Origin: Hansfordia pulvinata
Lineage: Eukaryota; Ascomycota; Sordariomycetes; Xylariales
DNA: 64,000 nucleotides
Direction of reading: 5' to 3'
NCBI GenBank assembly: GCA_006538405.1
Contig: BJKQ01000006.1
Coordinates: forward strand, 2,131,001 to 2,195,000
The position numbers and the translations under genes are program-made. Positions 34,971 to 46,357 of this stretch are shown one piece after another (positions within the stretch are counted from its first letter, which is position 1; each line of letters opens with the position of its first letter). Under the pieces are notes generated by a model that searched no databases, was not told the DNA's origin, and saw only the letters and a list, made by a program, of their open reading frames with translations.

Positions 34971-37900
34971 TTGACCAAAAAAAAAACCGAAAACCCACGA
35001 ACATGACAACTAAACCATTTGCATTGCATACAGTCATCGGTGTCTTCACTTCTTACCCTGGGCGCCACGCGCATCCAGGGCCATCTTGACCAACTTTTTG
35101 GATGACTACAGGCGTTACACGGAGCTTACAAGGACGGACATGCATGATATCCCATATCGCGCCGCGAGCGCTTGGTTGTTGCTTTTTTTTGCTATTTGCT
35201 TGTACTTTTTTTCTGCCTGCCGAGTCGCACCTTTTTTCGCCGCATCTAATAGTTGCCGAAGAATAATCAGATTTAATTGATTGCTGCTCACCAGAACCCT
35301 CCTCGCTCACTGCCTCTGCCGATTGCCTCATACGTGAATGTCTTGTTTTCGGGATTGTACTCGCAACCAGATCCACGCATTGCGCCTTGGCCGATGTCTC
35401 AGAGATCACCTGCATACATGGCCTACTTGTGGCCGCTTTAGGCTCGAACCCGTTGCCGCAGTGACCCATTGGATGTCCCTCCGTACCAAGCGGCCACACC
35501 CACTCGTTCGCCATCCATGCGTGCGGTCGTTTTCCCATCTCGTGTGCGACAGGGCGGCGCTCCCAGACAGGCCCGAAACAGCGCATGCAAGGGCGCGCTG
35601 CCATTCCACTGGCAGCGATGGCCCGGGGGCAGAGGGGGAGGGGGGAGATCGACCTCGGGCGCGGCGGAGCGGATCGCACTGCTGGACTCGGGGCGCACGT
35701 ACCTCCCGCCGCGCTGCGCTCATTCGTTCGTGCCTTCCGCAGGCGCGAGTATGTGCATACCCGCGCCCACATACTTGTATATGCATGCGTGCATGCATAT
35801 CTGCATGAGCCTCTCCCCGGGTTGCAACGTCAGACTCAATTGATTGATGGATGTACGGCATGATGCCAGGTTGTCACAGCCTCATTGACGTCCTACCGCT
35901 GTCGTCGTCGCGTTTACACCACGCACCCTCTTTTCCATCTGCACCGTTCGCCGCCACTCCGCTTCTGCCGTCCGACACATGCACTACCAGACGAACGCTA
36001 TCGGCTGAGTACAAGCAACCCGTCGTCCTTTGCGTATGATCCGCCCCTCACACCCACTGCGACCAGTGGTGCGAGACACCTCGAGTCGGCTCCCGCGACG
36101 GGAACGGGCGCTCCCTCCCTTCACCTCAGCAGCCGCCGCCGCGCGCACCAGGCCTCGGGGCAGGAGAAGGCCGGGGTCCAACGCTCCGCGCCCCAGGGGA
36201 CCAGAGAAGACCCCTAAAAATCCCAGGCAGACTAGTTAGTCGCCCGTCCAGTCGTCAGCTAGCCCAGGGATCGCAATCTACGAGCTCTTCCCATCCAATC
36301 TAACCCAAGATGAACCGCGCTCCGCCGTTGCGGGCGGCCGGGCAGCTCTCGATGATGACAACCCGCGCGCCCTAGGGCAGCAATCATACTCGTAAATGAG
36401 CGAGGACCGCGAGGAAAAGAAACCCCCCGAAACGCACCACCTTCTCTCCGGCTTGCGGCTTGGCCTTGCGTTACGCAACCCAACGGTGGCCCGCCGACAG
36501 AGCGTTTCGCTACCCTCTCCCTGGTACTCGGGAACCCCTTTCCCTACTGCAGCTTAGAGGGACCCTCGATCCCGTCTTTTCACCAAGATGGGGACCGCCC
36601 CGGCAGCGCTGGGAAGGTCATGTGGTTGCGACGGGCGGGAGCGCTGACGACAGCACAGGGGGGCGCGGGACCTTGAGCTCCTACAGTGTCGCCAGCATCC
36701 AGCTTCTCGCTGCCTGCACTGGCACCGCACGACTCCGACGATGCCGGCGAGCTCGGCCAGTTGTTTCCCGATTCCGGCAATGGATTTCAAAGGTCGCACG
36801 TTGCCGTCAGTCACCTGGCGAGACAGCAGGGTGTTTGAGCCTTGCCCTCCAGGGAGCCACGCGAGGGAGAGCAAGGAAACGCTAGCTGAAGAAGAATTCC
36901 AGCACGCCGCCTGCGAACGTGCCCGGCAGAGGCGCCGAGCCCATCCGCGCCCAGCGGAAGAGACGATGCGAGCCGCTCGCTTGTCCGCTCTGGCCCGCCC
37001 TAGGCCTCACTTTGCCCCGAACACGTTTCGTTGTGTGGCCGCGCGAGATAACCCTCTCCCGCCCATCATCTCGCGCGAAATGGCGGGCTCCGCCGAAGGT
37101 ATCCACTGTGGCTGGCCGGGATCGTCCCATCTGACGACCTGCGTGCTGGGCCAGAGTGTCGATGATGGACAGGAAGCGGGACGGCCTGCCCGGACCCCGA
37201 GAAAGCTTGGAAAGCTCGGGCTAGCAGACAGTCCGCGCGCCCTTTTCGACTCATGACAGAACAGTCATCGGCGGCCCGGATCATCATCGTCGTGGACCAT
37301 GCGGGAAAAGAGAGCGCAAGTGCCAGCGTGCGCCATAGCACCGATCGCGGCGCGGATGGGATGAACGGCCAGGATGTACTCGTACGAGTACGGCTGGGGA
37401 TTAGGGGACCTGCTACTCGTACGCCTGCCCGTTGGAAATGAGAGTTCGGGACGAGTGGCAGCCACGCCTAAATCGACGCTAACACATCATCCGCTTCTTT
37501 TGATGGTTGGACCCCTATTCCTGCTGGCCACCCGGGCCGCCCAGGTGAGCAAGGTGAAGCTAGCGGGCCACGGGCCAACCAGATGGTTGCTAGGCTGGTC
37601 GCTCTGTTCTCGCTTACCAACCGCCATTGCGAATACTTTCTTATTGGCCCGATGAGTTTTCCAAGAGGTTGGTCGCGACCAGCCTTGCGAGAATTCCACG
37701 CTGGCACTAGTCAAATTCTGCCTCCCGCTTGCGACTGAGATCAGCTGCGAGTAGCAAGCGTACGAGTACCCGATCTACAGCAATTTCGAGAACACTCGAG
37801 TGCTTGTACGAGGACTCGTCGCTCACGGAAGCTTATATCCGAGGAGGGGACAGGGGCCGACGCCAGAGTTCCTTTCTTGTGTGGTCAAAGTGACGACACG

Positions 37901-40010
37901 CATCTGCCGCGCGTTGTCGAGCCGGCTTCAGCCGTTACCTTGACAGAGATATGACGCATAGATGATCTTTACGGCACACTGTTACGACCAAGTGGCCTAA
38001 AAGACAATGTCACCAGTGTAACGCGAAGAGTCCTACACACGAGTCCTCAGCTTCCGACAGATAGAGTCTAACGACGTACGAGTAGTTCAATCGATGAGCC
38101 ATCGTTCACGCCGCATTGGAGATTGGACATAGAGGGTCACTTACAGGGTGACTCATTACCCATCTGGCTGTCAAATCAAGATCACGGTCGCCAGCTTATG
38201 ATCTGCTTGAGAGGCCTGGCAGTGATGGAGCCGCTGATGCAATCGCCACTCCAGCATACCGGCTCTCTGTGTCCACGTTTTCCCACCCGAAGCTGGTTCT
38301 CACGGGTCCATCGTAGCCGGTACAAGCTTACATTTCTCCGCCCAAGCTCATGCTGTCGAGTAACATCTATGTACTCCAAAATCCCGATAGGCCTGTTGAA
38401 CATATCCCTTGGGCGAGCTGAATCACCTCTGAGAATCATCCATTGACCCTATCGTGCTGCTTTCCTTCCCGGTAGTCCCTCTTGTGCCTGGTGCTCGAGT
38501 CTGTTTTTCATCCGCGACTTGGCCTCTTCGCCTGTTCGACCTACTTGACAATGACTTGCTGCAGCTTCATGTTATGGAGAACACTGACGTTACGGAAGCC
38601 CCGAGAGGGACGGCTTGCAATGACAATGAGGCACTTATCAAATTATGGTGCTGCACGAAGGTGATTCCCTTACAGCAGTGACGATAGTCTGTGCTGGCCC
38701 CATTTGAGATCACACCAAGACAGGCATAAGGCAGGAGGGTCGGGAATATCGGGGGCATGCCCTCCTGCGCCGCGGACAAAATCCCGAACGTCGGCGTGAT
38801 GTGCTTCGCCAGCTTTGTATGAACAATTAATCTGCTCTCCCCCCCCCCCCCCCCCCCTCCCCTCTTCTCTCCGTCTTCCCTAACTAGTTACGACTCTTTG
38901 TATGCCACGCAGGTCTGCGGTCTAGTCCCCATTGGTGGTTGTCGCAACGGGCCAACGCATGAGACATTGAGGGCCACCTACGCAACACTCGCGCAGGCCG
39001 AACCGCCGGTAAGAGGCCGTCCCATCCCTGCCTTCGATCCCGATCGCATGCATGCACTTTAAGGAAGAGGGGCCCCGTTTTCTGCTGCTTCTTTCCGAAC
39101 GGTTTCTCATCCCTTCCCCGCCTTTCGTGGGTGTGCGTGCGTGTGTGCGTGTGCGTCTCCCTCTATCCGCCCTCTTCTCCCTTGCTCTTTCCCTTAGCTC
39201 ACCCCGGTTTTCCTTTTGTGTGTCTCAGCTCGAGGTCTGACCTAGTGCCCGCTAGCTTTACGGCCTTCTTTCTTGTCTCACATACCCCTCGCAGGCCAGG
39301 TAAACCTCGTCAAGCGTCCCCCGGCAACGACGCAGGGCCCGGACGAGGAAGATGCGTGTCTTCTGTTCACGCACACACGTAGCCTGGCTGTGCTTCTGGT
39401 CATCGAGAAGAGGGAAGAAATAAGGAAGGGAGAGGGGGGGGGAGGGGGGTTCTGCGAGGTCCACTCTCCGCTCGTCGGACACCGTGTCGGTCGGGGCCTT
39501 CGCCGCCGTGTCAGGCCAAGGCGGGTGGTCTTCGACTCTGCAGCGACGGTGCCTCTCCTGACGGCCAGGGTTGTTGTATCGTTGTGACCGAATGGCTTGC
39601 CTGGAACAATGTCGTATGGCTAACGGACATCGTGGATCCCCCTTTCGAATGTGCCGGAAACGCCTGGGTCTCATCGGGCTCGCCTTGCGTTTAGTCCTTC
39701 ACCGATAGCTTGGTCTGGGTTCCTCCAGGCGAGTTCCCAAAACTCACTCGGGCAGGGCCTTGGGAGGCAAGCTCGAAAACTTTCTGGCGCAAGGTGCAGC
39801 GACGCTAAAGTTTGCCTTGTCGTGTAATAAGTGGCAGAGAAGATGGGTTCACTCGTTGCTCTTGAGACCTTTGGAACTCTGCAGGTGCTTCGTCAAGTCA
39901 TACCGTAGCTCGAAGCTCAGAGTATAGTAGCTACCTATCTCTGGTGCTATGAGTACTCATAAACTCTCGCCGACCTGCTGTCCACGCGCCGGGGCTGTGC
40001 ATCCATCTGC
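34971..40010. other. 5-kb intergenic region, no gene recognised
   Basis: Contains a T-rich putative 3' UTR for the Myb gene, a C18 run (38839-38856), GTGCGTGTG repeats near 39130-39160, and octamers at 36387, 37377, 37383, 37414, 37761 and 38077, five of them within 700 bp. The stretch 37.7-38.7 kb is less GC-rich. A 107-codon open frame at 38123-38446 has no recognisable domain. Confidence 0.5.
37377..37421. repeat. Local cluster of the spacer octamer, including an overlapping inverted pair
   Basis: TACTCGTA (37377) and TACGAGTA (37383) overlap as the 14-bp palindrome TACTCGTACGAGTA. A further TACTCGTA begins at 37414. It is the densest octamer cluster in the window and lies in a gene-free spacer. 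Confidence 0.85.
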
Positions 40011-40946
40011 TCAGTCCACCTTGTCATCCTTATTCTTATTGAAAAGATGAAGGAGAGGAAATGACGGATCAAACTTGAATCCCGGTGGGGGGTCCTCGTG
40101 GTCGGGGCTGTCGTCGTCCTCGGAACCGGGGGGGCCGACCACTCTCTCCCCCTCCACCCAGATGACGTTCCGCGGCGATATGTAGATTGAGTTGTCCGGG
40201 TACAGCAGATGCTCCCAGGGGTGGATCTCCATGGTAGGTTTCTTGCCCGCGAGCTTCTCAACCTTTTCCTCGAGCTTGTCGTAGGCCGCTCGGGTGGTCT
40301 CCCCCAGGGTGAACTCTTTCGTCTTGTCGTTGATCCAGTGGAGGTACTCCGTGCCGACCATCTCCGACCACTTGCGCAGCCGCATCTGCGACGCAAAGTC
40401 GGTGCCCAGGATGACGGCCTCGACGACGTCATCGTCGTCGACCTCGAGCTTCTTCCAGTGGCCCTCGAGCTCGTCGAGCTGGTGGTCCCACTCGATGTGG
40501 TCGCCCGGGTAGCCCGCGTCGGGAAAGAAGTGCGCCAGCACCTTCTTGTACGACTTCTTCTTGGCGTTGGTCGCCGTCAGGGCCACGCCGGCGCACGTGA
40601 TCAGGCCGGCGGTCCAGAGCTCGCGCTCCCCAATCCTGCTTTGCACCTCTCCGGTTTCCACGGGCTTCACCCTGGGGAGTTCCAGCTGGTAGGCCGGCGT
40701 CCACCCCACTGGAGCGGGCACGACGTGCTGCTTGAGCTGCGGGAAGTACTGGCTGAGGGCATAGGTGGAGATGAACTCCGGATACTTGTCAAAGTGCCGC
40801 GCGGGGTCTTGTCCGTAGCCGACGCCCTTGGGAGTCGACAGTGAGCCCAGGCCCGTCGCTGGTTTGAAGTCGTTAACGGGCAAGGCGGAGGGTAGGGCCG
40901 CGAAGGTAACGACGAAGACGGCTACTATGCATTGCCGGGAAAACAT
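40011..40946 (-). CDS. Predicted secreted protein with CheD-deamidase-like Thr/Cys/His signature (311 aa)
   Basis: Single exon, ATG 40946 to TGA 40013-40011. The N-terminus MFSRQCIVAVFVVTFAALPSA is a clear signal peptide. The open frame extends upstream only through microsatellite-encoded poly-His/poly-Phe, so this Met is preferred. The centre reads TAGLITCAGVALTATNAKKK, followed about ten residues later by AHFFPDAGYPGDH. Bacterial CheD, a receptor glutamine deamidase, uses Thr six residues before Cys in a GLGSC-type turn and a His in an AH-x-x-LP segment. Here Thr112, Cys118 and His139 keep that order and the Thr-to-Cys spacing. The rest has charged helices and an acidic, Pro-rich C-terminus. 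Only one Cys (118) follows the signal peptide, so it is not a typical disulfide-rich effector. Known: CheD-fold enzymes deamidate Gln. Inferred: secreted deamidase-like effector or a dead homologue. No immunity or partner gene is seen. Confidence 0.8.
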   Translation of the reverse strand: MFSRQCIVAVFVVTFAALPSALPVNDFKPATGLGSLSTPKGVGYGQDPARHFDKYPEFISTYALSQYFPQLKQHVVPAPVGWTPAYQLELPRVKPVETGEVQSRIGERELWTAGLITCAGVALTATNAKKKSYKKVLAHFFPDAGYPGDHIEWDHQLDELEGHWKKLEVDDDDVVEAVILGTDFASQMRLRKWSEMVGTEYLHWINDKTKEFTLGETTRAAYDKLEEKVEKLAGKKPTMEIHPWEHLLYPDNSIYISPRNVIWVEGERVVGPPGSEDDDSPDHEDPPPGFKFDPSFPLLHLFNKNKDDKVD

Positions 40947-41360
40947 GTTTTCCCGCCTCGGGTGGTACAGTGCCGGACCGAAGAAGAAGAAGAAGAAGAA
41001 GAAGAATCCGCGATGATCGACTTGATGGTGGTGGTGGTGGTGGTGGTGGTGGTCACCTGGCTGGCCTCGTCCGTTGTCGTTTCTTCGGCCGTTGGAAGGG
41101 GGGGAAAACGATACGAAGCATAGGGCGATCAGTGCCAACGACTCTTTCTGTAATCTTATATCTCAGCTGCACCCCGAGCGCGTGCCATGCGGCCCATTTA
41201 TGGATTGCGCCTGCTCGACACGATCGCGGTGAGGTAAGGTAGGTGATTTTCCAGTACCGGCGCGCCTCAAGGCGCGGTCTCTGCCCGGCGTTCCGCCACG
41301 TCATGAAGAGGAAATAGGTATCAGGGTAAAACTCCATCCTCGGACCGTCACAGTGGTCAA

Positions 41361-41830
41361 GTGGCAGGCGGCGAAGCTGGGCGATCCTGTCCGCGTTGCC
41401 TTTTCACCTACGCATGCAGCGATCCTGCTCTATTGCCGCCGCGCGAGTGCGGCAAAGGATCACGAGCAACCCAGGACAATGGCAGTGCGCTGTGGGCTGT
41501 ACTCGTACTGGTGGGCATTGCCGCCGGAATTCACCGTCGGACTGTCCCGTCGGATCCTGTCCCGTCGGATCCTGTCCCGTCGGATTCTGCCGTCCGGACC
41601 TTGCAGGCGAGCTTTACCGTTGGTCTTGTCGAGAGATTCAGCATACAGGCACCCGGTACGAAGACAAGCAAGTAACTGAGGACTTCGTCAAGATGGCGGG
41701 GATCCCCTTCGCCTACGAGGCGAACAGAACTCGGCCCTCTTCAACTCGGTCGGCAGACTCACGAGTGCGGCCCAGCGCCTGGCAGGGGTCGAGTTCCGTG
41801 GCGGGGCCTACGAGAGTTTGCTTTGTGGAA
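41361..41830 (+). pseudogene. Possible relic of an unidentified secreted-protein gene, frame disrupted at least twice
   Basis: Three adjacent segments in different frames each look protein-like. First, about 41480-41675, a hydrophobic ALWAVLVLVGIAAG stretch, three VPSD[PS] repeats and ASFTVGLVERFSIQAP, ending in a stop. Second, about 41670-41725, VTEDFVKMAGIPFAYEA. Third, about 41722-41829, NSALFNSVGRLTSAAQRLAG then VEFRGGAYESLLCGRP, followed by GTGAGT, which could be a splice donor. Alternating hydrophobic and polar residues and the amphipathic third segment are unlike the surrounding noise. The only in-frame-like start (ATG 41479) is one base out of register with the signal-like segment. 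I do not recognise the family. Independent random open frames remain possible. Confidence 0.3.
41543..41587. repeat. Three-copy 15-bp tandem repeat (TGTCCCGTCGGATCC)
   Basis: Two identical units and a third with one C-to-T change. The length is a multiple of three and one frame reads VPSDP repeats, fitting expansion inside a former coding region (see the relic at 41361-41830). Confidence 0.85.
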
Positions 41831-43004
41831 GGCCGGTGAGTTGCGTATATCAACTCAAGCAGGCGGAAGTGGCCCTCGAGAAACATACAACAAGTGTCAA
41901 TGCTTTGGCTGCTTGTTCGGTGTGTTGCTGGTTCGTCTTCCGCGACTGTATCTCTCTCTTGGAAGTCCCCGTAGTTCTCGCTTTGGCGTGCCGTCGAGCA
42001 ACTTCAATGTCACCTGCGGCTGCTTCAGATCACGTGTATGCCGTCTAGCTCGAGACTCGACATCCGAGACGCGATGAAGCGGCACGCTACACGGGCCACC
42101 GACACATCCACCGACTATCGTCGTGTTGCTCGCAATAGGCTGCTGAGTTTCAAGTGGCAAAGACCACGACCATGGTCACTGGGGGAAGCGATGGCTTAGG
42201 CCTCGCGTATTCCTGAACATAACCCGCGACCAATGGCAACGTGCTTAGCCGCAACCCATGGGTTCAATACTGAATTTCGAGGAAGGAGTCCGCCTGGACC
42301 CGCGGGGTCAGCGCAGCCCGCTGAGTGGCTATGGAGGAGAGCTTAAACATCGAGGGGCCTAAGTTGCTATTGTGAGTGTACCGGTCCAGGCTCTGCACGC
42401 GCAGCCGAGCTGGGAATCAAAGACGCGGAAGAACCACAATGGATTGGACATTCAGTGCGAAGAGGCTCCCGATCCACAACATCACACAGCAAAGACAACC
42501 AGCTTGAGGCAAGGTTTCAAGTGGTGGCCAACATTCCAAGCCAGCCTGTTGCATATGGGCAGGGGCAGATCGGCCGAGATTTGCAATGGCTTGAGCACTG
42601 CAGGTGTCCACGCGGCCGGCACTTGGGCAGGGCATTTCCTTGCAACATTAGGCCCAAGCCTGGTAACACTGTTGACGTGGTCAGCCAGCAAAGGTGTGCG
42701 CAGCGACCTTCAGCCCCAGTGCCAACAGGAAAGGCACAGACGAATTCCCCGTACCGTACTGTGTAGAGTTGGCGACACAGTTATAAGCAGGTAAGCTTGA
42801 TACCCGAAACTCGCTCCTCCCCACTTACTCTCTACTCTCTACTCTCTGCTTCTCATTGGGTGACGCAGGCTATCAACTGCCCGCAGCGTGACTCTCCTTG
42901 CACCGGCACGTTGGACCCCTGCCCCGCCGATGTCGGGCTTGCGAGGCGAAGAATGAGACAGGCCTGAGATGGACGAGCCTGCGGAGCGTTGCAGAGACGA
43001 CTTG

Positions 43005-43082
43005 CAGAGATGTCCTTGGGTCCAAGACTGCAGAGACGTCCTTGGGTCCAGGACTACAGAGACGTCCTTGGGTCCAAGACTG
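43005..43082. repeat. Three-copy 26-bp tandem repeat
   Basis: Units 43005-43030, 43031-43056 and 43057-43082 share the core GTCCTTGGGTCCA with one to three differences between copies. Intergenic minisatellite; 26 is not a multiple of three, so not coding in phase. Confidence 0.85.
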
Positions 43083-45989
43083 GGGCGGGCGGTTCCGTCC
43101 GCACAAGCACGGAGAGACGGAATGGGCAGAGATCCGAAGCCATGCGCGGCTGAGAGGCGACTAGACATGTATGTTCCAAAGGAGACAGCTTGATCAGCTC
43201 TGCTGCTTGTGGAAACCCTTATCAGTCTGAGGATTGGATCAGCCATCGAGTCGCCGGCCGCCGAAAGACACTTGGTCTGTCGACATGTGGGATAAGCAGC
43301 CCTATGAGTGGGCGTGAGGAGGCGTCACGGGCGTCCAACGCATGTCCAGAGTCCAGTCCACCCGAGCGGTGGAGACGAAGAGAGGTTGGGGCCTCTTGTG
43401 CTGGCATCGTGGTGGCATATCCGTACGAGTACGAAAGAGGGAAACCGGAGAAGAATGTGAAAAAGAAAAAAAAAAAAAACGGCCCGTAGGCGAAGAAAGA
43501 GAGAAAAGAGAGGGGGTTCGAGATGGCTGGTGTCCGTACCTACCACCTACCTAAGGGACTCGTACAAGAGACTTCCAGTTTGAGGGTTGTGGGTTGTGTG
43601 GGTGGGCAGAACGGGACCTACGAGTAATGTTGACCTACCGGTACTCGTAGAGGCAGATTGAAGAAAAGGCAGTCGCACCGCCTCTTCCCAGTCCCCTGCT
43701 CTTGCCGTCGAATGCACGAGTAAGGGTGCTCGTACGAGTAGACGAGGATGCGGGCGGCGATCACGGCAGTCGCGCGGACCGTCAGCTTCTCCTGGACTCT
43801 TTCACATGCGCCTTCTGGCGGTGTCGGGCTTGCGTGCGTGCTCGCTGGCCGGCAGCAACACGTGGTTGGCTGGGGCCTGTCAGAATAATGGGTACTTGAG
43901 AGCATGTATGTAGAATGTATCACTGTATCTAAGCACGCTAAGGTAAGGGTTTCCTGTGTGGTCCGTGCCTCGCGATGCTAACTCATACACGGTAACGCTG
44001 AGGAAAGCCGGGCTGTGACGGCGATGCAGAAGAACGGCCGGGGCTCTGGTACCCACCGACCGCGGGACCAGCCTCGCCGACCGCTTCTTTTACCCCCTAG
44101 GGATTCACCGCATCTCGCAAAGAACTTGAAGGCCATGGGATGGAAATGCGAGTAGCTGGCTCTGGTTGGGAGTGTGTTTGACACAGTGCATACTCGTACA
44201 AGGGCTGTGTATGTGTGTGTGTGAATAACCCAGTGAAGCAGGCCGGGTCAGGTGGAGCTGCCAAATGGCACACGCTGCCCGGTGCAAGGGTACACGTGCG
44301 TGCCGGTGTGAAGACCCGAATCAGCACGAGATGGAGGACCCTCGTGCGAAAAGTTGGTGCGCGTTCAGTGGCGGTAACCTCAGGTACTCATATGGCCTTA
44401 CCTAAGCTACTACCTATTATCTCGTACTCGTATTGCAGACCCTTTGCGCGTTCGTGGACGAAACCTGTTTGCGCACATCCTAAAACTGCCAACGTCAACT
44501 GGACCATCCGGATTATGATGTTGATCATATAGCCGCTCGTATTATTGCTGCCAAAACTTGGTGGGCATCTGGGAACACATACATCATAGCCACGTGACGT
44601 GACAGCTCGCTGCGGCGTACGAGTACGCGTTCTTGTTCACTCGACTTGCTCGCCATCGTCATCAGACCTGCCCGTATGCTGGCCTTGGAGCTGATGCGCT
44701 GCCTCGATCGGCTGCATGTGCCCAGATGTACGGTAACTACATCCATGTACTCCGCCAGGTACCCGTCGTAGTAGCAGGTATTGATCCAATACGCCCTGGG
44801 TTGACGCGTATCAGCACTGATTCGTCGCGATGTGCTGGTAGCTGGTACCTAGCCATGTACATAGACTGCCTCGTTCTTGGACCTGGACCGGCACGCCACG
44901 TATCCGTACGTTGCTCCCCACCCGGGCGCGCATACCAGGGGACCCTGATTTCTTCCTACGCGTAAGGTAGGTGCCCCGTTCGCCATTCTCGTCAGTCCCA
45001 TCCATCCCGACCAGGAAAAAAAACATAATCTAAGGGGCTCCAAGGGGGGCCGTGTGTGTTTACCAGCACGAGCATCAGCACGAGACGCGTGCCGCTTATT
45101 CTCCGTTCCGCTCCGCATTGACCGTTCTTGATGCTGACTTGGGACAACCCGGTGGTCTGCTCTGCCCCGACATGGAGCGGGCAGCGGCACGAGTAGGTCC
45201 ACTGTGAGTACGAATACCTTAGGTACTTGCACATGATCGTCGTGGACATGCATCAGGGCAGCCGCAAACGCATGTACAAGTACCTCCTAGATCTCGGTAT
45301 CGCAGGTGCTGGGCGGCTTGAGAGGTACCTATACGCCATCTAAAGCTCCGGCCCGTCCACCCGTGCCCAGCTTCCACCTCCACAGCCTGCCCTCCCACTC
45401 CTCCCTCCCATCTCTTCCCCAGATTCAGCCTATCACCATCTCCTACCTGCCATCTCACCAACCTTCTCGCTCATACATCACTGCCCGACCAAATATTCGA
45501 CATTCGATTCTTGACAGACCAACTTCAGCGTACAGCTCCAGCCCTAGCTCTACTCGTCGGCCTTGCCCGCCCCTGCAGCATCGCCTTGCATCACCTACCG
45601 GCCTGCCACCCCACGCCTGCCACTATTACTTGGTCTCTCTATATTACAGGCTGCACCTGCACGCCACGCTTCCTCAGTCTACCAAGCCCACTTGGCCTCA
45701 TCGAGATTCGGCTCGGCTCATCTCGCCCATCTCATCGTCGCTCACCTGAGCTGTCCCGCCGGCCTGCGCTCTCGCCTTCTGGCCAGCAAACCCCCTCCTC
45801 CCCTCTGTTCGACCCTGGGGCCGCGCCCTGTCTCGTCTCTGGACCAGCCCCACGCCCGACGACGCCGTCCGCCCATCTATCTGCCCTGGCAGCGCGTCAC
45901 ATCAGATCGGATCAGAATAAGCACCCAGGCCCGACCTCAAACACACCCGATCGACATCACCCACACACCCCGTACTCCCCATCTCAATC

Positions 45990-46058
45990 ATGGCCAACGA
46001 GGAGTCCAATCACCAATGGGCGCTCGACGCACTGCAAGGTATGTTTCACGCAGCCTAA
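45990..46058 (+). promoter_or_regulatory. Upstream ORF in the Apq12 leader
   Basis: ATG 45990 in good context (AATCATGGCC) starts a 22-codon frame, MANEESNHQWALDALQGMFHAA, ending at TAA 46056-46058, about 300 bp before the Apq12 ATG. It contains AAG|GTATGT, a strong splice donor, at 46039, so it could instead be a short first coding or leader exon. I could not find an acceptor that joins it in frame to the Apq12 start. It probably lowers or conditions translation if present in the mRNA. Confidence 0.35.
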
Positions 46059-46357
46059 GGCCCTCTTTCCAGTGCATCCACCACCCCTCAAACCTGCTGT
46101 ACCTGCCCAGATTCGTGCTACCGTATCGTCCTCCACGTCATGCCTGGCTTCTGCAGCCTCAAGCCGGCTCATTCCTCACACTTTCTTGTCTTGTCTACTC
46201 CACGCCCACCTCGTTTGCCACAATCTATGGGCTGAAAAGGGGGTCCTGTCTTGCCCCCCCTGAGCCACGATGGCTTCCTCTGCCTCATAGTCTCCCCCCG
46301 TCATCCATCATCAGCAGCTGCGCAATCTCTCGTTTTGCCCTCGCACACACGCGCATC

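Larger units (their letters stand above)
40947..46357. other. 5.4-kb intergenic region with one gene relic and several repeats
   Basis: Immediately upstream of the secreted-protein gene are (GAA)n (about 40980-41006) and (GGT)n (about 41027-41052) microsatellites. A relic of a secreted-type gene follows (41361-41830, listed separately), then a three-copy 26-bp repeat (43005-43082). The octamer is abundant: 41500, 43424, 43619, 43642, 43733, 44191, 44425 and 44618. The last 900 bp are C/T-rich and contain the Apq12 leader with an upstream ORF. No intact gene recognised. Confidence 0.5.

Noticed and set aside
37700..38700. Less GC-rich block as a RIP-mutated transposon
   Set aside because: No terminal repeats, transposase-like frames or clear TpA excess seen; composition alone is not enough.
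45563..46357. Long N-terminal extension of the Apq12-like protein
   Set aside because: The frame is open but is translated pyrimidine-rich leader with no family likeness. An in-frame ATG at 46016 exists, so the extension is noted rather than annotated.
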